From contig RXKB01000026.1 in NCBI GenBank assembly GCA_003963225.1, forward strand, positions 1 through 48,949: a stretch of DNA of 48,949 nucleotides, written 5' to 3'. This DNA comes from Candidatus Babelota bacterium. Its GTDB lineage: Bacteria > Babelota > Babeliae > Babelales > Vermiphilaceae. Positions 23,801 to 31,045 of this stretch are shown here, piece after piece; position 1 is the stretch's first letter, and each line of letters opens with the position of its first letter. The notes beneath the pieces are model-generated. The model did no database searches. It saw nothing but the letters and a program-made list of their open reading frames with translations, and was not told where the DNA came from. The position numbers and the translations under genes are program-made.

Positions 23801-25626
23801 CTTTCGAAGCTATCTCTCGTAGTCTTATGTCTTCTGTCGCTAAACAGACTGAGATGGCTTATGAGACCAGAGCAATCATGCGTCTGTTCAAGACTGCTGT
23901 AGAAAGGAATCTTCTGCCTAGAGACAACATTGCTCTTATCCGTAATATGTCCTTACGCCAGAAGGCTAGGAATATGGTTATTGATACTGGCACTGATGCT
24001 GGTAAGAAGTTGGAACTAGAACGTAAGAAGATTCTCTCCAGACTTGAGAAGCAGCGTCAACTCGATAATGCCTACCACAAAGCTCGTGAGAGCCTTGCTA
24101 ACGTGCTTTGGGATAAGGGGTGGAAGAAAGCCTCAGAGAAGATTGATGCTCTGTCTGCTGACCCTGTGGCTGGCACCAGAGGTATTGTCTTTGATGCTTA
24201 TCTTGGTTTAGGTGCTATTGACCAGTTTTATGTTCAGGCTTCTCAGATGATCAACATCATTGGTATGGCTGATAAGACTATTGGTGTTCAAGCTTCTGTT
24301 GTAGCACCTTATTTCCGTAAGACTCTTATGAATGGCCATAAAGGCCCTACCGAAGTTATGGCTAAACTGACTAGTGGTATCCTTGGTGTTACTCCTGAGC
24401 AGTTTATTTCCATGATTGATACCTTCAAGAAGTCTGGTAAAGGTTTTGTTAATGCTTCTGTTGCAGACCTTGGTGAAGATTCTGCTGGTAAAGTCATTGC
24501 CAGAAACATCCGAGAGAAGCTTCGTATTGCCTATACTGAAGGCGAACTAATGGCTCGTGTTACTGCTCATATAGCGGCTAGTATGGAATACATCAAGAAG
24601 TTTGGTCCTACCGCTGATCTTTCAAGTCAACATGCTACCAGATGGGTTACTCATAGGTCTGACGTATTCACCAATGGTATGACTAGCACCTCTAGGCACC
24701 CTATTGAACAATTTCCTATGATGCAATTCATGTCGTTCTCCATGCGTATGGCTGAATGGTATTTCAGTGGTATGCTTGGTGGTAAAGGTGTTCTGGACAC
24801 CAAGAAGAAGTTCAAGCTGTTTACCTTCCAACTTGGTATGTATGGTGCTGCTGCTATCCCCGGTGGTGGTTATCTGCTGGACTGGTATAACCGTAACTAC
24901 GGTGTCGAGCTTAATGACTCTGACTTCTACCAAATAAGGTATGGTCTTATTGACAACCTTATCCGCTATACCACTGGTGTAGAGACTGAGATTGGTAGAC
25001 GACTGGCTTGGGGTGAGGGTTTGTTTGATACCATATCTAATTTCCAAGACCAGAGTATGGCCGCTACTATGCTTGGTCCTGTCGGAACCCTTGGAACCAC
25101 TGTGCTTGACTCTGTTAGCAAGATGGTATTCAATATCAGAACTGGTGGAACCAACATGATTGGTGAAGATGCTCTTGATGTCTTCAGATCAATCAAGTCT
25201 GTCAACATGGCTCACAATGCTTGGATTGCCTTTAGGTGGGGCATTATCCGCTCTAGGAAAGGTGATATCCTAGCCGATGATCTACCTACCGGTGAGGCTG
25301 TGGCCATTGCTCTTGGTGTTCCTCTTCATAAGGTAAATGAACTTTGGAGAGAGGCTGAATTTGCCAGAAAGGATGTTGCTTGGTATCGTTCCAAGGCTAA
25401 GATGATTAGTCAACTATACCAAGACTGGCATTTTGAGAGAGAAACCAACGGTCCCGGCACCAAGAGAGAAAGAGAAATCATTTCTGCTATTGAGACTGCA
25501 AACATTATGTATCAGGAATACATGCCTGAGATTAACAGATATATAGACAAGAAGTTTATCACTATGGCTGAAGAGCAAACTATTGAAATACTCAAGAGAG
25601 AAACTAAAAGAAAGGCTGCTGAATAA
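20884..25626 (+). CDS. Large internal/ejection virion protein (1580 aa)
   Basis: The largest gene of the window. It is long and mainly helical, with low-hydrophobicity Ala/Glu/Lys-rich stretches and a hydrophobic C-terminal third (about residues 1275-1345) with segments such as MMQFMSFSMRMAEWYF and a Gly-rich membrane-like stretch. Position and length fit the T7 gp15/gp16-type ejection proteins. No polymerase motifs are visible, so it is not a virion RNA polymerase. About 22055-22400 (residues ~392-505) differs in codon use from its flanks and may be an exchanged module. Confidence 0.75.
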   Translation: MAIFGNKKKPVNTVFRLPVDTSTGPKGLLRSEYIQEQNSILYPMVANMPKEEVQQFLDAGIVGPIQAQAEGITRQKQLDVYSEVIEVTALDQKTPEQAIAELETLRDENPFLKSYVSPAVIEALKQSDNPTARRAAQGKLANVLIATELLNNKLSETNTGFMSGVGDFFDVLASDLPVVSAFNVSRRKELSDRFLQLMDSTEDAAVVRTEMEAIINEAADMGFFTDSNRFYLNDFLGLTLEQGKGAELALQQGFAAIDILASLTVLGDAGKLVGFTKGVSKETIDALMFGVLKDNVAGAVDPATWKESLITSERVLPRTPAEATAVKEVEMELRATQEAINVRIAAGSAIDDDAFEAVKQDLIAKAKERAKRSGNLRYIDGNITTSKQQTSQKTVLVYGEDARNDINLTLREIFDDALAGQARGNVAGVSVTSIDFEFVDAGAKAFLNGESQAPKAATREGQILSDFGFNKAKQQAESLGYKADKLQKTTESDVYFGPTISRDAFDNITLTEYYGTTKGKAFASQTAAKIYADQILGEVVPVQGQAGQWLVKKTSNIKTGIYSQGATPDDIIADLGLYKSLDTDELGRGFFANFGSPLSQTDDTNNAVLKQGEFARAMATETLQRDVERQLKIVGKEGKDAVERVYTEIRDGQFASMREAPTIAQFDDMFFTVNGRRATEAELKLHSLKLEWNNTDWYFTADVHFKRAVERGIEILVPQDGIEIGAVKTTREANTGRLVWDIDSGSYQPIDTLNPDRQVYKLVEPMEFDGQLHDLVASATPKTRALKHTDVMGYNAGGSRLYAPNRNNFFIKQDTEYKLADGTARQGTPRTIMAVKTEKEAVKAQSEINTVIDELHRIANPKAFTKAGDYLSVIQTKYKDSNLNKLIARNSGWNTDVHGVKELVEWATENNIDLRKKVSFVSDGQPLVKGDDMIGDITFKDVAITPGPLKMGDFRKDTVLMGYGGQKLPTIAPFEAISRSLMSSVAKQTEMAYETRAIMRLFKTAVERNLLPRDNIALIRNMSLRQKARNMVIDTGTDAGKKLELERKKILSRLEKQRQLDNAYHKARESLANVLWDKGWKKASEKIDALSADPVAGTRGIVFDAYLGLGAIDQFYVQASQMINIIGMADKTIGVQASVVAPYFRKTLMNGHKGPTEVMAKLTSGILGVTPEQFISMIDTFKKSGKGFVNASVADLGEDSAGKVIARNIREKLRIAYTEGELMARVTAHIAASMEYIKKFGPTADLSSQHATRWVTHRSDVFTNGMTSTSRHPIEQFPMMQFMSFSMRMAEWYFSGMLGGKGVLDTKKKFKLFTFQLGMYGAAAIPGGGYLLDWYNRNYGVELNDSDFYQIRYGLIDNLIRYTTGVETEIGRRLAWGEGLFDTISNFQDQSMAATMLGPVGTLGTTVLDSVSKMVFNIRTGGTNMIGEDALDVFRSIKSVNMAHNAWIAFRWGIIRSRKGDILADDLPTGEAVAIALGVPLHKVNELWREAEFARKDVAWYRSKAKMISQLYQDWHFERETNGPGTKREREIISAIETANIMYQEYMPEINRYIDKKFITMAEEQTIEILKRETKRKAAE

Positions 25627-28001
25627 TGGTTGACTTAGCTCCTAAACTAAATACAGGCGTAGCCTTTAACCAACCTGTGCAAATGCCTAGCGGTATGGAA
25701 GCTATCGCTGGACTGTTCAACTTTGGTCTTGATGTTGCATCCAAAGGTCGTGGTAGCGATACCTCTCTAACTCAAGATGAAAAGTTTGCTATTGCTGTAA
25801 GAGAGTTTGAGGGAGAGAAGGGAGCTACCTTCAATTGGGATCGTAAGGGTGTCAGGGAGTTTATCTTTAAGTATCCTCAGTTCACTAGCCAAGCCAAAAA
25901 CTACGCAGAGAACCTTGGTGTCATGGTTCAAGCTCCTGAGGAAGTTGCTAGAGATGCTGGACTGGAATGGTTCAAGACTTCTGAGGGTATGCTTGCCGTG
26001 GCTCAGTCTAGCAATATGCCTGAGAGTGAGAGAGAAGCTTTCCTGTCTGAGCAACTTACCAAGGCTAAGCAGCAGGAAGCCAAGCTTGCTGAATTGGAGC
26101 GTAATAATGCTATCTATGCTGCTGAGGGAACTCTCGTAACTAAACAATGGGATGTTATGAAGCCTACGTCCAAGGACATGGTAGATAATACTGTGAGTGC
26201 TATCCTAGCTCCTCTTGTCAATGACGTTACCAATGGTCTTACTGTCGAGGTTCCTGAAGAGCTTCGTCAGATGCTTGGTATTAGGTACAATAAAGTAGAC
26301 ATGAATAACCTTAGCGCTGTTCTTGCTGACACTAAGATGTTCTTAGGTAGACAAGTAAGAGGCTCCTTTAATTCCAACTTTGGTGTAGACCAACTGCCTC
26401 CTGATGATTGGAACAAGGAAGTCTTTGCGTCCCTAGATAGTCTTATTACAATTGGTGACTCCGTTAAAGACCCTGTTGGTAGAGCTTCTGTCACTAAAGC
26501 TCTTATCGAGACTGAAATGTATCGTAAGCTTGATGAAAATGGTGTTGCAGTTGTTACCATGCTTGCGGAGAAGGTTCCTGCTGAGACTCTTAACAGAATG
26601 ATCGGCACTATGGCTGGCTTCGATGAAGGCTTTATTGGTGCCCTGTCCGGTGATGGTCGAGTGTTCAATAGTGCCGGTATCACTTCGTCTGTTCAGGATA
26701 TGTCCAAAACAGATGCGGAGAAACTAGCTAACGATACCATTCAAATCTTTGAGCATGGTGTTGTGCCTGAGTTCTTCACTGCCTTTAAAGAGGCTCAAAA
26801 GCGGTCTGGTTATAATGTCGTAGACGGTGAAAGCTACAAGAAGATTGTATCTGGTAACGTCAAAGAAATTACCAAACTTGTCTCTGAGAACCCTGACTTC
26901 AGAGGTGAGTTTGGTGACTGGCTTACCGGAGATATTCAACAGACCATCTCTACCGTTAGGTCTAATCTTGTTGCTGGTGTAAATCTGGAATTTGACGGTA
27001 AGAAGTTTGTCCTTACCCCTATCCCCGGAACTCTTGCTGAACAGAAATGGAATGACCCTTACCGTCCCTATAGCAAGTTTGTAGAAACTCAGCTTCCTGC
27101 TGATATGAGCCTTAGCGTTCTTAATGAGAAACTTGCTACTTTAGGTCTGATGGGTGAGTTTGGTAAGGAAATCCAAGAGGCCGTTGGTCTACTGAACAAG
27201 ACTGAGGGTAGGTCCAGTAACTCCAAGTCTAGTTCTTCCAAGTCTTCTACAAATGATATTGGGTCTAGTCTTGGTATCAACTTTACTCAATACGAGCAAG
27301 AGGCTGGACTACCTTCAGGCTATCTGAATAAAGTGGCCATGATTGAGTCTGGTGGTAATCCTAATGCTCAGAACCCTAACTCTAGTGCTGGTGGATTATT
27401 CCAACAGATTGACTCCAATGCGGCAGCCTATGGAGTAGCAAACAAGTTTGACCCTGTTCAGTCTACTGAGGGTGCTGTCAGATTTGCAGTAGAGAACAAG
27501 AGATACCTTACAAGCATCTTAGGTAGAGAACCCACTGGTGGGGAGCTTTATCTTGCCCATCAGCAAGGTCCTGCCGGTGCAGCAAGACTTTTGGCTAACC
27601 CTGATGCCAAGGCAGTAGATATCGTTGGTATGGATGCCATCAAACTTAACGGTGGTAACCCAAACATGACTGCTGGTGAGTTTGCCAATATCTGGATCAG
27701 TAAGTATAATGGTTCTAGAGGAGAGACCACAGCAGCCTCAGGAGCCACTCCTACGCTATCTCTGGACTCAGGGGCTATGGGGATACCTAAAGATGCTGAA
27801 GGGCCTTCTACGGTCAGCACAGAGGCTCTACGGGGCAATCTAATTAGCTACGATAGTCCTGAAGTTCAGCAGATTGTAGAGAAGGCTCAGAGTGCCCCAG
27901 AGGAAGCCATTGCCATGGCTAGAGAGGTTCTTAATAAACCTATGGACCCGTCAATCAAGGCTCTGGTTGAGGCTCTGGTTCGTATCGGAGAGAAGGCATG
28001 A
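25626..28001 (+). CDS. Internal virion protein with lytic transglycosylase domain
   Basis: 791-aa protein. The first ~540 residues are helical. After a Ser/Lys linker there is an SLT/lysozyme-like domain (about residues 550-690): the KVAMIESGGNPNAQN segment carries the catalytic Glu near residue 573, followed by SAGGLFQQI and LAHQQGPAGAARLL, the usual SLT motif series. It would open peptidoglycan at DNA injection, as T7 gp16 does, though here the domain lies near the C-terminus. The start overlaps the previous stop (TAATG). Confidence 0.85.
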   Translation: MVDLAPKLNTGVAFNQPVQMPSGMEAIAGLFNFGLDVASKGRGSDTSLTQDEKFAIAVREFEGEKGATFNWDRKGVREFIFKYPQFTSQAKNYAENLGVMVQAPEEVARDAGLEWFKTSEGMLAVAQSSNMPESEREAFLSEQLTKAKQQEAKLAELERNNAIYAAEGTLVTKQWDVMKPTSKDMVDNTVSAILAPLVNDVTNGLTVEVPEELRQMLGIRYNKVDMNNLSAVLADTKMFLGRQVRGSFNSNFGVDQLPPDDWNKEVFASLDSLITIGDSVKDPVGRASVTKALIETEMYRKLDENGVAVVTMLAEKVPAETLNRMIGTMAGFDEGFIGALSGDGRVFNSAGITSSVQDMSKTDAEKLANDTIQIFEHGVVPEFFTAFKEAQKRSGYNVVDGESYKKIVSGNVKEITKLVSENPDFRGEFGDWLTGDIQQTISTVRSNLVAGVNLEFDGKKFVLTPIPGTLAEQKWNDPYRPYSKFVETQLPADMSLSVLNEKLATLGLMGEFGKEIQEAVGLLNKTEGRSSNSKSSSSKSSTNDIGSSLGINFTQYEQEAGLPSGYLNKVAMIESGGNPNAQNPNSSAGGLFQQIDSNAAAYGVANKFDPVQSTEGAVRFAVENKRYLTSILGREPTGGELYLAHQQGPAGAARLLANPDAKAVDIVGMDAIKLNGGNPNMTAGEFANIWISKYNGSRGETTAASGATPTLSLDSGAMGIPKDAEGPSTVSTEALRGNLISYDSPEVQQIVEKAQSAPEEAIAMAREVLNKPMDPSIKALVEALVRIGEKA

Positions 28002-28681
28002 ACTGGAAGGTAAAAAGCACTGATGCTGTAGACAAGGTTGTCAAGTCTACTTTTAATGAGAAGAGATTCTTTGATATCCTTAGACCATTCTTTGGTAGTT
28101 ATACTCAAGAGCAAGTTAATGGTATCAATGGTATCATTAAAGCTTTCAGGGAAGTAGGTGATGGAGATATTGATACCCTAGCCTATGCTCTGGCTACTGC
28201 CTACCATGAGACAGGTAAAAGAATGTCTCCGGTAAGGGAAGGTTTTGCCAAGACAGATAAAGGTGCTAGGAATGCTGTAGCCAAGCTTGCTGAGAAGCGT
28301 GGTCCTGACAGTGCCGTAGCCAAATACTCCAAGCCTGTTGGCCCCTATGGTCATGTCTATTACGGTAGAGGTCATGTCCAGCTTACTTGGCAACATAACT
28401 ACAGGAATGCCTCAAAGGATGCTGGTGTGGACTTGGAGAGGTATCCAGACAAGATGCTTGATCCTGAAATCTCTGCTAGAGTTCTTATTAGAGGTATTAT
28501 GGATGGTAGGTGGAATGGTCAAGGTAAAGGTATTGATTTCTACGAAGGAGAAGACGATACTCTATCCAGAGAAGAGGCTATTCAAGCCAGAAGACTTGTA
28601 AATGTTCAGGACAAGGCCCTTACTATCGCTGTTTACTTTGAGCAGTTCTACAACGCTCTGAAAGCTGCGGGGTTCAAGTGA
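27998..28681 (+). CDS. Endolysin, GH19 chitinase-like
   Basis: 227-aa protein with the GH19/lysozyme pattern ALATAYHETGKRM (catalytic Glu near residue 70) and YYGRGHVQLTWQHNYRNAS (about residues 121-139). It cleaves the glycan backbone of peptidoglycan for lysis. No signal peptide, so release depends on a holin, consistent with the membrane-protein genes that follow. The ATG overlaps the previous TGA. Confidence 0.88.
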   Translation: MNWKVKSTDAVDKVVKSTFNEKRFFDILRPFFGSYTQEQVNGINGIIKAFREVGDGDIDTLAYALATAYHETGKRMSPVREGFAKTDKGARNAVAKLAEKRGPDSAVAKYSKPVGPYGHVYYGRGHVQLTWQHNYRNASKDAGVDLERYPDKMLDPEISARVLIRGIMDGRWNGQGKGIDFYEGEDDTLSREEAIQARRLVNVQDKALTIAVYFEQFYNALKAAGFK

Positions 28682-28836
28682 TGTCTGATATGATGCGTGA
28701 TGACATTATCAACAAGATGATGGTTGGGGCTGTTATAGGACTTCTTGGTTGGAATATCTACACCACACAGCAGTTGACTATTGATATTGCAGTTCTACAG
28801 GAAAAGATTGAGCAGTTAGAGGAGAAGCTTAGATGA
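28681..28836 (+). CDS. 51-aa membrane protein, holin/antiholin candidate
   Basis: Start TGATG with the endolysin stop. Layout: short charged N-terminus (MSDMMRDDIINK), one membrane helix (MMVGAVIGLLGWNIY), then a coiled-coil-like helix (LQEKIEQLEEKLR). The position between endolysin and the next membrane protein suggests a lysis-timing role. Which of the two small membrane proteins is the holin cannot be decided from sequence. Confidence 0.6.
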   Translation: MSDMMRDDIINKMMVGAVIGLLGWNIYTTQQLTIDIAVLQEKIEQLEEKLR

Positions 28837-29015
28837 AGATGAAACTAGTCAACTGGCTATTAGATACGTTAATGTTTATTGTCCCTATCTTGGAACTTAG
28901 TGAACTGATGGCGATCATTCCCGTAGAATACCTTCCGTACTATATGCTAGCTACTGTAATCCTTAGACGAGCCTTGAGACTTGTGGAGGAACACATTGCT
29001 AAAGATACTAAGTAA
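28833..29015 (+). CDS. 60-aa membrane protein, holin candidate
   Basis: ATGA overlap with the previous gene. Two hydrophobic segments (LLDTLMFIVPILELSELMAII and YLPYYMLATVIL), separated by a short polar turn and followed by a charged tail (RRALRLVEEHIAKDTK), fit a small class II-type holin. The ribosome site of the Rz gene lies inside its last codons. Confidence 0.65.
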   Translation: MKMKLVNWLLDTLMFIVPILELSELMAIIPVEYLPYYMLATVILRRALRLVEEHIAKDTK

Positions 29016-29253
29016 ATGGATCACCCTTGCCTTATCTCAGACGTGGCTCCTTGTGGCTGGTGCCTTTGGTGTGTTAGTGATCGTCGTCAAGCTGCTTCTG
29101 ACATATTTGAGACTTGTGAAGAAAGAAAACAAAACTCTGGAAGCAGAGATAAAGAGAGCGGAAAGGATTCAGAATGTCAAAGTCAACAATACTCGTGATG
29201 AGTCTATTAAGCGTCTCAGGATGCGTGGCGACCTCAGGGACGGACAGGATTAA
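28996..29253 (+). CDS. Rz: Rz-like inner-membrane spanin
   Basis: The start chosen is TTG 28996, with GGAGG six bases upstream; an in-frame TTG at 28981 has no such site. One N-terminal membrane helix (LALSQTWLLVAGAFGVLVIV) is followed by a charged periplasmic coiled coil (LVKKENKTLEAEIKRAERIQ), the Rz plan. It pairs with the Rz1 lipoprotein nested in its 3' end to fuse inner and outer membranes in the last step of lysis. Confidence 0.8.
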   Translation: MLKILSKWITLALSQTWLLVAGAFGVLVIVVKLLLTYLRLVKKENKTLEAEIKRAERIQNVKVNNTRDESIKRLRMRGDLRDGQD

Positions 29254-29359
29254 TCTCTGCAAAGAACTTCCCACTGTGTCTGTCAATGATACTGACCAAA
29301 CCATTATCGAGGTAGACAACTTCAATGAAAAATACAGAGCAGCGTATGGGTGCCGATAA
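29174..29359 (+). CDS. Rz1: Rz1-like outer-membrane lipoprotein spanin
   Basis: 61-aa protein starting out of frame within Rz. The signal peptide MSKSTILVMSLLSVSGC ends in a lipobox (LSVSGC, Cys17), giving a short mature lipoprotein (VATSGTDRINL...). The nested Rz/Rz1 arrangement is classic for Gram-negative phages and shows that the host has an outer membrane. The TAA shares a base with the next ATG. Confidence 0.85.
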   Translation: MSKSTILVMSLLSVSGCVATSGTDRINLCKELPTVSVNDTDQTIIEVDNFNEKYRAAYGCR

Positions 29360-29868
29360 TGCCGTCTAGCAAGAACTATGTAAGAGACTACGAGACTGCT
29401 AGTTGTGCTGTGTGTTCTAAAGAGTTCATCAAAAGAACTTACCACAATAGATTTTGCTCAGAGTCGTGTAAGGGTCGGTGGAAATACATTAATAGAGATG
29501 TGACTACAGAGTCTCAATATAAACTTATTTCTGGAAATTGGGATAGATACTTATCGAGACTATTGGCTGCTGGTGGTAAGAAAAGAAATCTACTAACTAG
29601 AGAAGTACTGCTTGAAAAACTAGAGGAACAAAACTACCGTTGCGCTCTAAGCGGGATACCCCTTACCTGTAATTTAGAGAAAGGTGTTAGATTTCCATTT
29701 AATGCTTCTGTAGATAGAATCCTTGCTGGCGGTCCGTATACAAAAGACAATATCCAGCTAGTTTGTAAAAGTATAAATAGTTTCAGAGTAGATACCTCAA
29801 TATCTGATTTTATAGCAATATGCACAGCAGTAGCAGATTTTAATAGGGAGAAGAGAGTTGCCAAGTAG
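29359..29868 (+). CDS. HNH-type endonuclease-like protein with zinc ribbon
   Basis: 169-aa protein. Start ATG 29359, in TAATG with the Rz1 stop (a GTG at 29350 is possible). The N-terminus has a zinc-ribbon-like CAVCSKEF...FCSESCKGRW. The C-terminal half carries RCALSGIPL, ASVDRILAGGPYTKDNIQLVCKSIN, the D-R-x-x-G-Y-x-x-x-N-x-Q pattern shared with the replication-region HNH proteins of this phage. Probably a free-standing homing endonuclease placed after the lysis genes. Confidence 0.7.
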   Translation: MPSSKNYVRDYETASCAVCSKEFIKRTYHNRFCSESCKGRWKYINRDVTTESQYKLISGNWDRYLSRLLAAGGKKRNLLTREVLLEKLEEQNYRCALSGIPLTCNLEKGVRFPFNASVDRILAGGPYTKDNIQLVCKSINSFRVDTSISDFIAICTAVADFNREKRVAK

Positions 29869-30121
29869 TCCTAATTACAAAAGAAATTACAAAATGGAAT
29901 ACAAGAACTACCACTCCTCACCAGAGCAGAAGAAGAAACGTGCTTCTAGAAATGCTGCTAGAAGTGAAATGGAGAAGGCTGGTAAGGTTCGTAAGGGTGA
30001 CGTGAAAGACGTTGACCATAAGAATGGTAATGCCAAAGATAACTCTAAAGGTAACCTTAGAGTCACTAGTAAATCAAGTAATAGAAGCTTCGCTAGAAAT
30101 AAAAACGCAGGTAAGAAATGA
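29858..30121 (+). CDS. HNH endonuclease
   Basis: 87-aa protein, TTG start overlapping the preceding endonuclease. Basic N-terminus (SPEQKKKRASRNAARS) then a compact HNH core: DVDHKNGNAKDNSKGNLRV. The DH pair provides the metal site and the following Asn residues complete the motif. In some phages such HNH proteins assist terminase cutting; otherwise they are homing nucleases. Its N-terminus resembles that of the gene before it (MPSS-NY). Confidence 0.75.
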   Translation: MPSSPNYKRNYKMEYKNYHSSPEQKKKRASRNAARSEMEKAGKVRKGDVKDVDHKNGNAKDNSKGNLRVTSKSSNRSFARNKNAGKK

Positions 30122-31032
30122 GAATCTACCCTAATACCACAGTAGACTATGAGTATGCGCAGTTAGGCAGCCTTGGCTTTACAGGGTCTCTGAATGATAG
30201 GCAGTTTGCTTACCTTAGGTCTTTAGGTTACTCTGGTTCATTGGCAGACATGATGGCAACATTCCTTAGGCCCACAATTAGTTCGTATCTGTTGAGACAA
30301 TCTAAGTATGCTGACTGGCGACCTGCTCTCTCGTATCTCTGGCAAACTGACGATACCTCAACTCCTGTAACTGCTGCTGGACAAACTATTGGGCGTTCAA
30401 CTGCTCAGATTGGTAGTGCCTCAGACATGCTCTGGACGCAAGCCACTGATACTGCTAGACCCACTTGGCAGACTAGCTATCTGGATGCCGATGGTGGAGA
30501 TAGTCTGGATGGTTCTGGCTCTACCTTGGGCCTTCTTCACACCGCCTCGCAGGCCTGCGTGATTATGCGGCTGCGTGTGGATGCCATCGGCGCGGTGCAG
30601 CGGTTTCTGTCGTTCTCGACCGGCGGCAGCGCGGCGACCCCGCGCCTCATTATCGGACTAAACGCCATCGGCAACCTCTCGGTGCAGGTGCGGCGCGGGG
30701 ATGCGGACTCGACAACGGTCGCTGCGAGCGGAGCCGTAGTCTTTTCCGCAGCGACCACGCACAGCCTGATCGTCACCGTCGATTATGCCGCCGGCGGCAC
30801 GGGCGCGATCAAGGGCTATGTCGATGGGCCGGAAGTCCTGAGCGCAAGCCTTGCCTCTACCGGCGCAGCCTCTGCGACAGACAGCCTGCGGGCACGGTTG
30901 ATGGCAAATCTTGCGAGCAGCGCCGCTGACCATCTCGACGGGCGGCTGAGCCGCTGCATCGTCGCGTCGGGAACATCCGCTATTCCTACCAGCACTGAGC
31001 GCACAGCTATCTTTACAGAGTTGTCGGCATAA
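30118..31032 (+). CDS. LamG/jelly-roll-like tail protein with GC-rich graft
   Basis: 304 aa. The N-terminus contains a duplicated motif (SLGFTGSLNDRQ, SLGYSGSLADM), then a linker and a concanavalin/LamG-like beta domain (about residues 130-300, with VIMRLRVDAIG and LIVTVDYAAGG). Bases ~30535-30985 are sharply GC-rich and use GCG/CGG codons absent from the flanks, showing a recombined C-terminal module. Probably a collar or receptor-binding component. Confidence 0.65.
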   Translation: MRIYPNTTVDYEYAQLGSLGFTGSLNDRQFAYLRSLGYSGSLADMMATFLRPTISSYLLRQSKYADWRPALSYLWQTDDTSTPVTAAGQTIGRSTAQIGSASDMLWTQATDTARPTWQTSYLDADGGDSLDGSGSTLGLLHTASQACVIMRLRVDAIGAVQRFLSFSTGGSAATPRLIIGLNAIGNLSVQVRRGDADSTTVAASGAVVFSAATTHSLIVTVDYAAGGTGAIKGYVDGPEVLSASLASTGAASATDSLRARLMANLASSAADHLDGRLSRCIVASGTSAIPTSTERTAIFTELSA

Positions 31033-31045
31033 TAAAGGAAAATCT

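Noticed and set aside
30118..30300. Duplicated SLGFTGS / SLGYSGS motif as a peptidoglycan-binding repeat
   Set aside because: The repeat is too short and occurs only twice; it fits a structural N-terminal module of tail proteins equally well.
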